Below are positions 15,071 to 22,684 of a stretch of 26,116 nt of DNA, piece by piece. A program made the position numbers and the translations under genes. The notes beneath the pieces were generated by a model that saw only the letters and a list, made by a program, of their open reading frames with translations, was not told the DNA's origin and did no database searches. How positions within the stretch are numbered: the first letter of the stretch is position 1; each line of letters starts with the position of its first letter. Source of the stretch: a virus; IMG/VR virus record IMGVR_UViG_3300021368_001347, positions 1 through 26,116 of that record; one strand, 5' to 3'.

Positions 15071-15078
15071 TATTTATA
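15071..15078 (-). promoter_or_regulatory. T4-type late promoter box TATAAATA
   Basis: An exact TATAAATA on the minus strand, 26 nt upstream of ATG 15045 and next to the stop of the preceding 72-aa gene. It opens the late block of the 336-aa and 211-aa proteins. Confidence 0.72.
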
Positions 15079-15292
15079 ACTTTCCGCCAACAACTCCACT
15101 ATTCACAACACGAGATTGTTCAACATCCCAACCATCTTGCCTGCCTTTAAGGTAGAACCGTGTCATATCAATGCACATTTGTCTGTCCAATGATGTGACT
15201 AATTTTTCACCATCCTTTAAAGTACTCATCCACAAACCATACTTTTCTTCGACGTAAAAGCAATCATCGATGTATACGATATCAGAGTTCAT
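15074..15292 (-). CDS. Conserved 72-aa protein
   Basis: The chosen start is ATG 15292 (MNSDIVYIDDCFYVEEKYG), which overlaps the preceding gene by 11 nt. A longer frame to 15343 lies wholly inside that gene and is unlikely. The protein is acidic, with beta-like N-terminal strands and a helical C-terminal part (CIDMTRFYLKGRQDGWDVEQ). It resembles a short conserved cyanophage ORF. No function is known. Its stop is adjacent to the late promoter of the next gene. Confidence 0.55.
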   Translation of the reverse strand: MNSDIVYIDDCFYVEEKYGLWMSTLKDGEKLVTSLDRQMCIDMTRFYLKGRQDGWDVEQSRVVNSGVVGGKL

Positions 15293-15590
15293 ATGCTGCC
15301 CATTGGTTATCAGTGTAGATTGCAACCGTGCCAGGCGGTGCATCTGCTGGAGAGTCTACAATTGGTGCTCCATCTTCATTAGTTTGATCACGAACGAAAC
15401 CAAAAGGTCCAACATTACCTTTTTCTTCTGCTCGTTTCATCATGACGACACCAGCAAGAGATTCCATAATTTTAAGAATGTCTTCTGCCTTGGATCCTTC
15501 TCCTAGTTGCTTAGCAATGTAAAAATACTTGTCGAAGAACTCATCACTATACTTTTCGTAGTCATCAACTGTAATAGGTTTATTCTTCAT
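15282..15590 (-). CDS. Conserved 102-aa protein, unknown function
   Basis: Start ATG 15590 (MKNKPITVDDYEKYSDEFFD) overlaps the preceding 56-aa gene by 11 nt. A TTG-started extension to 15626 is judged spurious. The N-terminal half is helical and acidic (YFYIAKQLGEGSKAEDILKI, ESLAGVVMMKRAEEKGNVGP). The C-terminal part is Pro/Ala/Asp-rich and flexible (GAPIVDSPADAPPGTVAIYT). It belongs to the small coupled gene string after MazG. No family is recognised. Confidence 0.6.
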   Translation of the reverse strand: MKNKPITVDDYEKYSDEFFDKYFYIAKQLGEGSKAEDILKIMESLAGVVMMKRAEEKGNVGPFGFVRDQTNEDGAPIVDSPADAPPGTVAIYTDNQWAAYEL

Positions 15591-15750
15591 TGAGGGCCTC
15601 TTCAATCTTTTCATCAAGTTGTACAATTACAGAACGAATATCTTTAGTTCGTTCTGAAGGATATTCGTAACTATCTTGTGCTGTGGAACGAAACAGTTGC
15701 TCACGAACTGCAGCAGCTGCACGTAGTTCCAGTTCTACTGTGACTTTCAT
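15580..15750 (-). CDS. Small 56-aa protein in the MazG string
   Basis: ATG 15750 overlaps the preceding stop as ATGA. The 56-residue product starts MKVTVELELRAAAAVREQLF and ends EKIEEALNEE. After a short beta strand it is a charged helix. Tight coupling on both sides supports it being a real gene despite its size. Function unknown. Confidence 0.6.
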   Translation of the reverse strand: MKVTVELELRAAAAVREQLFRSTAQDSYEYPSERTKDIRSVIVQLDEKIEEALNEE

Positions 15751-15890
15751 TTGCCAACTCCATAGTCGCCGCCTTCTTCGGCATGTTTACGTTCAGTCTC
15801 GTGTAACACTTTCAGTGCTTCAAGAACCTCAGGGGTTTCATCCCACTCAAAGGTATCGCCGGATTTAGTTGTATAAGTTCGTTTAGTCAT
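15747..15890 (-). CDS. Small 47-aa protein coupled to MazG
   Basis: ATG 15890 overlaps the mazG stop as ATGA, and its own stop overlaps the next ATG the same way. The product MTKRTYTTKSGDTFEWDETP...GDYGVGK has 47 residues, with a beta-hairpin-like start and a charged helix. It is clearly within a translationally coupled string. Function unknown. Confidence 0.6.
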   Translation of the reverse strand: MTKRTYTTKSGDTFEWDETPEVLEALKVLHETERKHAEEGGDYGVGK

Positions 15891-16297
15891 CGATCATCAG
15901 AAGCACGGTTTTCAGAATAATAGGCATCAAAGGTACCAGCAGGATAACGCTTAGATAGTTTCTTAATGTTCTGATCAATGACATCAACCAGAGGAACTTC
16001 AAGTGCCATACATGCTTGAGCAACATACCACATCAGATCACCAAGTTCAATGATCATGTGTTCTTTATTATCTTCATTAAATGGTTTGCCTTGGAATACC
16101 ATCTTTTTGACAATCTCAAGGAACTCACCACCTTCAGCATTAATGCCAATACCAGCAGTCATCAAGCGTTCAATGTTAGCACCTTTCTCATCCAGTTCAA
16201 CCAGACGATCAGAAAGGGCAACGAAATCAGTTGATGCTTCAGAAGTCACTTCATTGACGAACTTCTGGTAGTTATTGAAATCGATAGTTTTGGTCAT
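15887..16297 (-). CDS. mazG: MazG-like nucleotide pyrophosphohydrolase
   Basis: A 136-aa all-alpha NTP pyrophosphatase. The metal-binding signature ExxE...ExxD is present: Glu55 and Glu58 in AEGGEFLEIVKK, Glu84 and Asp87 in IELGDLMWYV. Such enzymes hydrolyse (d)NTPs to monophosphates. Cyanophage MazG has been linked to nucleotide recycling and alarmone control, but the substrate is not readable here. It starts just after the gp41 stop and has a perfect sigma-70 promoter inside the gp41 3' end, so it can be expressed separately as an early gene. Confidence 0.92.
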   Translation of the reverse strand: MTKTIDFNNYQKFVNEVTSEASTDFVALSDRLVELDEKGANIERLMTAGIGINAEGGEFLEIVKKMVFQGKPFNEDNKEHMIIELGDLMWYVAQACMALEVPLVDVIDQNIKKLSKRYPAGTFDAYYSENRASDDR

Positions 16298-16299
16298 AA

Positions 16300-17682
16300 T
16301 TAGAATTTCAGTGCTGCGAATTTTTTAACAAGTTTGTCTCCGTCTTCCCCATTATACTCTTCTTCCTGTCCGCTGTCAAGAATGTTCTCTTGGGCGGACT
16401 GTTCACAATCATACAATCTCATCTTGGCACGGTCAATACCAACTACAAATCTCTTATTAACTGACAAATCATTATAACGATTCTTCAGTTGCTTCACCAT
16501 AATTTGTCCCAACTCCTCAAGCTCATCTGTAGAAATAAGGGCAAACATAAGATCAGCAGTAGCAGGGAGACCAAAGGACTCACTAGTATCAGTAAGCTCA
16601 ACATCAGAGCTACCATAACCAGAACGAGTGGTCTGCGTGGCAGAAATGATAGGGACGTTTGCTTCGACAGCCAGTCCTCTAAGTTCTTCAGCAATACTTT
16701 TGACAATAGTATATGAATTGACAGCACCGCCTCCGCGATACCTAGAGGAAGCACATATATTAAGGTAATCAATAAAAATAATATCAGGTCTAAATGACTT
16801 CTTAAGTGCAAGTTCATTAAGAAGTGCTTTAAAGTGTCCACTATGAGCGGTAGCAGTTGGGTATTCTTTAATTATAAGAGACCCTTGCGTTTTTTGTGAA
16901 ATGTTAGCAACCTTTGACTCAAACATCTGACGTGGCAGGTTTGCAATCTCTTGGATGTTAACGTTCAGAAGATTTGCGTCAATACGTTCCGCAATCTTTT
17001 CTTCTGCCATCTCACATGTGATATACAAAACATTTTTATTTTGTAACAAGCAAGAAGCGGCAACATGACACATAAACAGAGACTTACCCACACCAGTACC
17101 TGCAAGAGCAATGTTGAGAGACTTATTACAAAGTCCACCTTTTGTGATCTTGTTGAAGAAGTCCAGGTCGAATGGAATCTTTTCCTCAGTCTGATGGTAG
17201 AAGTCGTATCGTTCTTCATAGTCATTCAGATAATCGTGTCCAATATGATTATCAAATGAAACTGCAAGTGCATCAGAAAGAATAGATGGAATAGCATCTG
17301 GGCCTTTTTTCTGCTCCTCACCACCATCTGCAATAGAGATTGACTCTACCAATGCCAGATAGATAGCACGATCTCGGCACCACTTCTCCGCAGTATCAAG
17401 CAACCACTGCTTATCATTTGGATCATTCTGAAGATTAACAATAGATTCATGTGCCTGCTTATAAACTTCATCACTCAAATCAGTTCTCTTCTCAATCTCA
17501 ATTAGAAGAGCAGCAGTTGTGGGAAGACTATTATATTTGATCATGAACTTTGAGATCTCCTCAAAGATGATCTTCTCATGATAATTTTCAAAATATTCTG
17601 TTCTAACAAATGGAAGCACTTTGCGGGAAAAGTCTTCATTGAAGATCAGATTTTGAATGATTGTAGATTCAATCTTTTCCAT
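16300..17682 (-). CDS. 41: T4 gp41-like replicative DNA helicase
   Basis: A 460-aa DnaB-family hexameric helicase that unwinds the fork and works with gp61 primase. A helical N-terminal domain (1-150) precedes the RecA-like motor. Walker A is GTGVGKS (195-201), and Walker B is IIFIDYLNI (301-309). VPIISATQTTRSGYGSSD and the later arginine-rich motif (KNRYNDLSVNKRFVVGIDRA) complete the core. Length is close to T4 gp41. Its ATG overlaps the preceding oxygenase stop by one base (TAATG). Confidence 0.95.
   Translation of the reverse strand: MEKIESTIIQNLIFNEDFSRKVLPFVRTEYFENYHEKIIFEEISKFMIKYNSLPTTAALLIEIEKRTDLSDEVYKQAHESIVNLQNDPNDKQWLLDTAEKWCRDRAIYLALVESISIADGGEEQKKGPDAIPSILSDALAVSFDNHIGHDYLNDYEERYDFYHQTEEKIPFDLDFFNKITKGGLCNKSLNIALAGTGVGKSLFMCHVAASCLLQNKNVLYITCEMAEEKIAERIDANLLNVNIQEIANLPRQMFESKVANISQKTQGSLIIKEYPTATAHSGHFKALLNELALKKSFRPDIIFIDYLNICASSRYRGGGAVNSYTIVKSIAEELRGLAVEANVPIISATQTTRSGYGSSDVELTDTSESFGLPATADLMFALISTDELEELGQIMVKQLKNRYNDLSVNKRFVVGIDRAKMRLYDCEQSAQENILDSGQEEEYNGEDGDKLVKKFAALKF
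16351..16379 (-). promoter_or_regulatory. Sigma-70 consensus promoter for mazG
   Basis: TTGACA (16379-16374), 17-bp spacer, TATAAT (16356-16351) on the minus strand, a perfect consensus. It lies within the last 30 codons of gp41. The expected start near 16344 gives a leader of about 47 nt before mazG. Confidence 0.85.
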
Positions 17683-18230
17683 TACTTATAATGTAGATAT
17701 GTGCTCAGAATGTATTTGGGACATTCTTTCACTGATTCTCCCCGATGAGGAAATAACCACAGAGGTGGGAAGACGACCAGTTTACCCCTTTCGGGTTTAA
17801 TTGTCAATCCTTCAAAGACAGTATTACCGCCATGAGGAACATCATTAAGATACCACATGAAAGACAAAAATCTCTTTGCAGATGCATGATCTTGTACATC
17901 TACATGAGTATCAAACATATCTTCCCCGTCTGGTTCATACCTCTTGATGCGAAAATGCTCAAAGGCATGTGATTCAGGGAAGACACGTTTGTCTGTGAAT
18001 TCATAATAATCATTACGATACTGAAGAGTTTTTTGTATCAAAAGATTATGTATGTCTGTATAATCTGCAGAGTTCGCTGTCAGATTAAACTGAGTGAACG
18101 AAGGTTTCTTTTGTTGGTCAAGTCGTTCATGCTTATCTGAATTATCATCAAAGATTTTAATGAGTGTCTCGCAAGTTTCTTTGTCTAGAATATCATCATA
18201 AACACGAACGAACTCATTAAGGAGAACCAT
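17682..18230 (-). CDS. 2-oxoglutarate/Fe(II)-dependent oxygenase
   Basis: A 182-aa dioxygenase of prolyl-4-hydroxylase type. His109 and Asp111 (DTHVDVQD) with His162 (FPHRGE) form the HxD...H iron triad. GGNTVF and RGKLVVFPPLW are typical surrounding motifs, and basic residues near 172 may bind 2-oxoglutarate. The start at ATG 18230 is chosen because GAGGTGAG lies 7 nt upstream. The longer frame to 18251 starts at TTG. It overlaps the uvsX end by 14 nt. Such enzymes are common in cyanophages and their substrate, protein or nucleic acid, is unknown. Confidence 0.87.
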   Translation of the reverse strand: MVLLNEFVRVYDDILDKETCETLIKIFDDNSDKHERLDQQKKPSFTQFNLTANSADYTDIHNLLIQKTLQYRNDYYEFTDKRVFPESHAFEHFRIKRYEPDGEDMFDTHVDVQDHASAKRFLSFMWYLNDVPHGGNTVFEGLTIKPERGKLVVFPPLWLFPHRGESVKECPKYILSTYLHYK

Positions 18231-19224
18231 AAGAGAACTCACCTCTGGCAATTACATCCAGTTTCTCCATCACTTCTGGAGTGAAATATGTCTCTGGATC
18301 TTTGTAGATCGCTTTAGCGTAAACTTTCTTACCGTCTATCTCATAGCGTCCGGCAACGTTCTTCCAAAGTCCGCCAATCTCACCGAGTTCAAGAAGACCG
18401 TAATATCGATCAAGACCACGCTCATCGTAATACAGACGCACCGTAACATCCTTGTTCTCCTTACTTAAACGCGACTTAGCAGTCTTAGCTTTGATAAGAT
18501 TGCCGACCACTTCTGTTCCATCCTTTTCTTTTTTCTTGCCGAGATGAATGATTGTAGACGCTGCATATTTGAGTCCACTGCCTCCTCCCATTTCTTTTGT
18601 AGGTACATAAGCTCCGATAACATCATAAGTGTGGTTGGTGACAATCATGGGGATGTTTGCTTGACCCAACTTAAGAGTAAGCATCCTAAACGCACCTTTG
18701 ATAAGTTGGGATTTAGTCATATCCCGAACTTGCTTGTCGTTGAGTGCGTCAGTAATCTCTTTCTCAGTAGAAAGCATTCCTAAGGAGTCTAACACGAACA
18801 TACAGGGTTTGCGATCTTCTGTGTTCTTTTTCAAATACATGTCCACTGCCTTGAGGGCCTTGCTACGGAACTCTTCGACAGTGACGACATTCACCACAAC
18901 AACACGTTCCAAATCTAAACCACGACTCGCAAGAAGAGATTTATTAATTGCTGCTTCAGTGTCAAAGTACAGACAGTAACCGTCAGGATTACTATCCAGA
19001 AAATTCTTAACAACGGCGAGACTAAAGAAAGTCTTGCCAGTAGAAGACTCCCCAGCAATGGCAGTAATCTTATTCCCAGATACACCACCAAAAATACTAC
19101 CTGATACAAGTCCGTTAAAAATGTACGAACCCGTGTCCACAAACTGTTCAGTATCGTCGATGTCTGCGGCGAGTTGGGTATATTCATCACCTATTTCTTT
19201 TACAATATCTTTAAGAAAATCCAT
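18217..19224 (-). CDS. uvsX: UvsX RecA-like recombinase
   Basis: A 335-aa strand-exchange protein for recombination-dependent replication and repair. Walker A is GESSTGKT (58-65), and Walker B is CMFVLDSLGM (141-150). The conserved EMGGGSGLKYAASTIIHLGK region supplies the L2/monomer interface typical of T4-like UvsX. Length is slightly below T4 UvsX. It sits after a 55-aa gene and before the oxygenase, with an early promoter in the 3' end of gene 43. Confidence 0.95.
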   Translation of the reverse strand: MDFLKDIVKEIGDEYTQLAADIDDTEQFVDTGSYIFNGLVSGSIFGGVSGNKITAIAGESSTGKTFFSLAVVKNFLDSNPDGYCLYFDTEAAINKSLLASRGLDLERVVVVNVVTVEEFRSKALKAVDMYLKKNTEDRKPCMFVLDSLGMLSTEKEITDALNDKQVRDMTKSQLIKGAFRMLTLKLGQANIPMIVTNHTYDVIGAYVPTKEMGGGSGLKYAASTIIHLGKKKEKDGTEVVGNLIKAKTAKSRLSKENKDVTVRLYYDERGLDRYYGLLELGEIGGLWKNVAGRYEIDGKKVYAKAIYKDPETYFTPEVMEKLDVIARGEFSYGSP

Positions 19225-19237
19225 AATTATATTTTAA

Positions 19238-19405
19238 TTAAAGTACAAATCCAAATTGTTCACGAGCAAGTTCTTTATATGAAGTAGGATGCTCTTCCTT
19301 CAGGTCTTTGATGTTTTTCATCTTCTGATAAAGTGCAGCATCACCACCCAATCGCAGTGCGCTTACAATAGTATTCAGTTCTTTGTCGTTGATAGGCAGT
19401 TCCAT
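19238..19405 (-). CDS. Conserved 55-aa protein between gp43 and UvsX
   Basis: Start ATG 19405 (MELPINDKELNTIVSALRLG) with ACGGAAC just upstream. A longer frame to 19510 lies mostly inside gene 43 and is not favoured. The product is helical with basic and acidic clusters (LYQKMKNIKDLKEEHPTSYK) and ends REQFGFVL. It follows an early promoter and precedes uvsX by 13 nt. I recognise it as a recurrent small cyanophage ORF of unknown function. Confidence 0.62.
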   Translation of the reverse strand: MELPINDKELNTIVSALRLGGDAALYQKMKNIKDLKEEHPTSYKELAREQFGFVL

Positions 19406-19444
19406 TAATGTTCCGTAAAAAGTTTTACACCCAGAGTTTTTATC

Positions 19445-19474
19445 ATTATACCAATTAAGTGAAGAAACTGTCAA
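19445..19474 (-). promoter_or_regulatory. Sigma-70 promoter for the uvsX unit
   Basis: TTGACA (19474-19469), 18-bp spacer, TATAAT (19450-19445) with an extended TGG before the -10, on the minus strand. The -35 box is within codons for the gp43 C-terminal SLDSFFT tail. Expected start is near 19438, 33 nt before the 55-aa gene. Confidence 0.83.
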
Positions 19475-21950
19475 GACTGACTTTCTTCTCCACAGACCAA
19501 CCGATGGCATCCAGAATCACTTTAAGTGGATCCAAGAATGCCTTATTAAATTGCATTTCGTAATCGACGAATCGAGTAAGATCAAGTTCCTTAGGAAAGT
19601 CTTGAATAAAAGATATCACATTTTCTCTGGTTGGGTTTGGGTTCTTTAAGTAACAGAATTTAATCTTCTCCCCGTTGTTAATCAGGGCATACTTCTTTTC
19701 CAAACCACGCTCTTTTATATAGAAGTTATAAAGAAGTGATCCCCTTACATGCATTGGTGTACCCTTTGCATAAATCGTATTCGAACCTTTATACTTATCG
19801 ACAGAAGAAACTGAGCGGGGGAACGCTACCTCTTCTGGTGGTAACTTCTGAAAATCCTTACGAGAGTCTTCAATGAACTTAATGACTTCATCCTCAGTGC
19901 CACTCATGACCAGTTTCAGACCATCCTTAATCATCTGGCGACAAGGTGCCGGGGTAGATGACTTGACTGCCTCAATGCCCATGATCTTGAGTTTAGGTTC
20001 TGCGTAACGCACACCCTCACTGTCCCAGACGTTCAGGATGTATCGCTTCTTCGCAGTCCAGATGCCACGATCTGCGATGTTCTCTCGCTTCATCTGCATC
20101 TTCTGGTCATAGGCGTTTACGTAGTCGGCCAACGCTTGATAAGAACTCTCAATATAAGGCTCAAATTCCACTTCACAGACCTTGTTAAGGAAATCGACAA
20201 TGACCTCAGGAGTTTTCTCTCGGTCTTTGAATACCCAATCAACAAAAGGGCCCAAATTAAGATAAATGGAATCAGTATCTGAAGCAATAACATAATCTAC
20301 ATTCTCAGTTTTAAGAATTTTATTCAATCGTTTGTTCATACGATTCTCAATCCAGCGGATAGATACCTGACCGGACAGAGTGATCGCCTCTGCATTTGCT
20401 AGTTTGAAATACCTGAAGTATTGATTACCAATAGCACCATAAGCAGAGTTAAGAGAAATCTTTTTCGCCATTTGAATGTTGTTACATCTGGCGATCTCCT
20501 TTTCAAGTGCTTTAGTAGGAGTCTTCTCATACTGCTGCTTGGCAGCGAGCATTTTCTTTTTGAAGATAACTCGGTCACCATACATCTTCTCCATCAACTC
20601 AGGTAAAAACCCTTTGACATCCTTGCGATACATTGCACCATTGGCACAGACCGCATAGTCCTTATACATCTCGAACGTTAGTTCTTCATTAAGTATTTTA
20701 TTAACTGTTGTTGTTGGGTGCCTGGTGTCCTGTAATGTCTCTGGTGAGATATTGTATTGCATAATAAGATGAGGATACAGAGAGTTAAGGTCAAAAGAGA
20801 CCACCCAATCATACTTTCCTGGAATCGGTTCCTTGACATAAGCGCCTGCGTACTGAGAGTCTTTCTCAGATCTCTCCTTTGGAGGGATGACAATGTTTTT
20901 CCTCTTTAAGTAGTTATAGATAATCGCATCCCAAGTTCGTACCTGAAAGAATACATCGTTATAATTTACCTTGGCGTCATATGCCATAGTCAATGCCAAC
21001 TCAATCAGTTTCATCTTGTCTTCCAGACGGTCAACAAGTTCCACGTCAATGATGTTGTATTCGATGAACTTCTGCCAGTTTCCTGTATAGAAGTCCTTAA
21101 AGGTATCAAACTCAGAGTGGTCTAACTTACGTTGACCCAGTTCCACAAATGCAATGTGATCCAAACGATACGACTCTTGATTAGTATAGGTAAACTTCTT
21201 ATACAAGTCAAGGTAGTCAATCACACTGATACCTGCCAACTCACAGGTAATCTGTGGGCGACCATGCATCTGAATCTCACGTTGACGAACATTACCCCAA
21301 GGAGAAAGTTTCCTAACAACCTTCTCACCCATCAAACGCTCAATGCGTCTTACGATGTATGGGATATCATACAGTTCACAGTTCCACCCTGTGATGACAT
21401 CAGGGGAGACCTGTTGCCACCATTCTAGGAAGCGATCGATAAGGTTATACTCATCCTCACACAAGACAAAGGTAACATCCTTGCGTGTGTTGTTAAATGG
21501 TCGAGAAGCAAAGCAGGTGATATGTTTGGTGGCGGCATCCTGCAATGTGATGGCAAGAAGTTCCTCCGCAACATTGTGAATGTCAGGGAAACCTTCCTCA
21601 GCAGCAACCTCAATGTCAATCGTGTAGAGTCCAATCTTGGAGATATCAAACTTGATTTCATCCTCAGGATACTTGTCAGAAATATACTGAGCAACATACC
21701 GGTCATTACCATAAATGGCAAATCCCTGAACGTCCTTGTATTTCTCTACAAACTCCTTACAGTCTGAAATCTTACCGGGTTTGATTGGTTCTACATTCTC
21801 ACCATCGAGTGTCTTCCACTTAGACTCTTTCTTTGATGGAACATAAAAGGTTGGAGCAAACGGTTCCCTGTAAGAGAATTGCTTGCCATTCTCATATCCA
21901 CGTACCAGCATTTCATTGAACCGCTGGTAGACATTAGTATAGAATCTCAT
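19455..21950 (-). CDS. 43: T4 gp43-like family B DNA polymerase
   Basis: An 831-aa replicative polymerase with proofreading. Exonuclease motifs: Exo I YTIDIEV, Exo II DVITGWNCELYDIPY, Exo III YNIIDVELV. Polymerase motifs: A is FDLNSLYPHLIM, B is KKISLNSAYGAIGN, C is ASDTDSIYLNLG. The C-terminal KVSLDSFF resembles a sliding-clamp (gp45) binding peptide. It is about 65 residues shorter than T4 gp43 (898), as is usual in cyanophages. Its ATG overlaps the preceding Sm-like gene stop (ATGA), so the two Sm-like genes and gp43 probably form one message. Confidence 0.97.
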   Translation of the reverse strand: MRFYTNVYQRFNEMLVRGYENGKQFSYREPFAPTFYVPSKKESKWKTLDGENVEPIKPGKISDCKEFVEKYKDVQGFAIYGNDRYVAQYISDKYPEDEIKFDISKIGLYTIDIEVAAEEGFPDIHNVAEELLAITLQDAATKHITCFASRPFNNTRKDVTFVLCEDEYNLIDRFLEWWQQVSPDVITGWNCELYDIPYIVRRIERLMGEKVVRKLSPWGNVRQREIQMHGRPQITCELAGISVIDYLDLYKKFTYTNQESYRLDHIAFVELGQRKLDHSEFDTFKDFYTGNWQKFIEYNIIDVELVDRLEDKMKLIELALTMAYDAKVNYNDVFFQVRTWDAIIYNYLKRKNIVIPPKERSEKDSQYAGAYVKEPIPGKYDWVVSFDLNSLYPHLIMQYNISPETLQDTRHPTTTVNKILNEELTFEMYKDYAVCANGAMYRKDVKGFLPELMEKMYGDRVIFKKKMLAAKQQYEKTPTKALEKEIARCNNIQMAKKISLNSAYGAIGNQYFRYFKLANAEAITLSGQVSIRWIENRMNKRLNKILKTENVDYVIASDTDSIYLNLGPFVDWVFKDREKTPEVIVDFLNKVCEVEFEPYIESSYQALADYVNAYDQKMQMKRENIADRGIWTAKKRYILNVWDSEGVRYAEPKLKIMGIEAVKSSTPAPCRQMIKDGLKLVMSGTEDEVIKFIEDSRKDFQKLPPEEVAFPRSVSSVDKYKGSNTIYAKGTPMHVRGSLLYNFYIKERGLEKKYALINNGEKIKFCYLKNPNPTRENVISFIQDFPKELDLTRFVDYEMQFNKAFLDPLKVILDAIGWSVEKKVSLDSFFT

Positions 21951-22273
21951 TTAGTCAGGGACTCGTAATCATCAAGTAATTTTTTGTTGGGGTCAACCAT
22001 TGTGAGTATCTTATCAGAACTCATCATGACAAACTCATCGTCTGTCACATCAATTAACCAAGGCGAGAGTTCTCCATTCTCAAGTAAGTGAGGTTTGGTC
22101 AGTTTACAATCGGGCATACCGATCTCTGCAGCAACCTCCTCGATATTACTCACTAAAAGTAACTTGTTCGTTAAGACTAGAACTTGTACTATCGGTGGAT
22201 CCGGTTCCAGACTCTCCGGCATCGAGTCTGATGGTAGCATCATCTCGTCCGTTGCTTTCGTAACCTCTTCCAT
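21947..22273 (-). CDS. Sm-like small phage protein, copy 2, 5' overlapped
   Basis: A 108-aa protein from ATG 22273, preceded by AAGGAGAG at ideal distance. The first 27 residues are acidic and probably disordered (MEEVTKATDEMMLPSDSMPE). The core from about 28 onward (IVQVLVLTNKLLLVSNIEEV) and the end (MSSDKILTMVDPNKKLLDDY) parallel the other two Sm-like proteins here. Residues 1-42 are encoded within the 3' end of the preceding gene in another frame. A role in RNA binding or assembly is suggested by fold likeness only. It directly precedes and is coupled to gp43. Confidence 0.65.
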   Translation of the reverse strand: MEEVTKATDEMMLPSDSMPESLEPDPPIVQVLVLTNKLLLVSNIEEVAAEIGMPDCKLTKPHLLENGELSPWLIDVTDDEFVMMSSDKILTMVDPNKKLLDDYESLTK

Positions 22274-22562
22274 TTTCTCTCCTTGTATATGAATCTAAAA
22301 TTGAATCCAGTGGATCAGTAATACAAACCACCCAATCCTTATTTACAAAAAAATCTGTGTCCTTTGAAAGAGACATCCATTTACGAAATACTACATGATA
22401 CTTTGGTGTTGCATCTTCTGTTAGCAATTCAGGAGTTTTGATTTGTACAGTGTGCGGATCTGTAAACAGATACTGCACCAGATTATCGTCAGAGTCACGA
22501 AACTCTTTAATATCTGCAATTACTTCTTCATTAGACTTCAATAGTGCTAGTTGTACGCTCAT
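22146..22562 (-). CDS. Sm-like small phage protein, copy 1
   Basis: A 138-aa protein from ATG 22562. Its N-terminal core MSVQLALLKSNEEVIADIKE matches the start of the 94-aa protein at 25290-25574 (MNVKLLRISTGEEVVAEIVE). VNKDWVVCITDPLDSILDSY parallels the C-terminal block of the other copies. The last 45 residues are Ser/Gly/Asn/Asp-rich and probably disordered, and that tail overlaps the next gene by 128 nt. A promoter at 22585 lies 23 nt upstream, with AGGAGGT in the leader. I recognise the family from cyanophages; no tested function is known to me. Confidence 0.72.
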   Translation of the reverse strand: MSVQLALLKSNEEVIADIKEFRDSDDNLVQYLFTDPHTVQIKTPELLTEDATPKYHVVFRKWMSLSKDTDFFVNKDWVVCITDPLDSILDSYTRRENGRGYESNGRDDATIRLDAGESGTGSTDSTSSSLNEQVTFSE

Positions 22563-22584
22563 AATCAGTGCTTACCTCCTATAC

Positions 22585-22613
22585 ATTATACCACAAAAAA
22601 ATGGGGGTAGCAA
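22585..22613 (-). promoter_or_regulatory. Early-type promoter inside the Hsp20 terminator
   Basis: TTGCTA (22613-22608), 17-bp spacer, extended TGG-TATAAT (22590-22585) on the minus strand. The -35 and spacer coincide with the 3' stem arm and T tract of the terminator at 22595-22636. The -35 matches consensus in four of six positions. Followed by AGGAGGT and the Sm-like gene. Confidence 0.7.
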
Positions 22614-22636
22614 CTGGATTTTGCCAGTTGCCCCCC
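22595..22636 (-). terminator. Strong rho-independent terminator after Hsp20
   Basis: The minus strand forms a long GC-rich hairpin. GGGGGGCAACTGG pairs with CCAGTTGC and CCCCC, with a TA bulge and a 6-nt loop. A short A and then seven T follow. It sits after the late promoter at 22655 and before the Sm-like gene, and would end transcripts from the RegA/Hsp20 side. Confidence 0.88.
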
Positions 22637-22654
22637 AGCGGCGACGATATGCTC

Positions 22655-22662
22655 TATTTATA
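22655..22662 (-). promoter_or_regulatory. T4-type late promoter box between hsp20 and a terminator
   Basis: An exact TATAAATA on the minus strand, between the Hsp20 stop (22685) and the terminator (22636-22595). Predicted start is near 22649, so unless the terminator is passed the product would be an RNA of about 50-55 nt. Confidence 0.55.
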
Positions 22663-22684
22663 ATCTATGCTCAACTGTTTCTGT

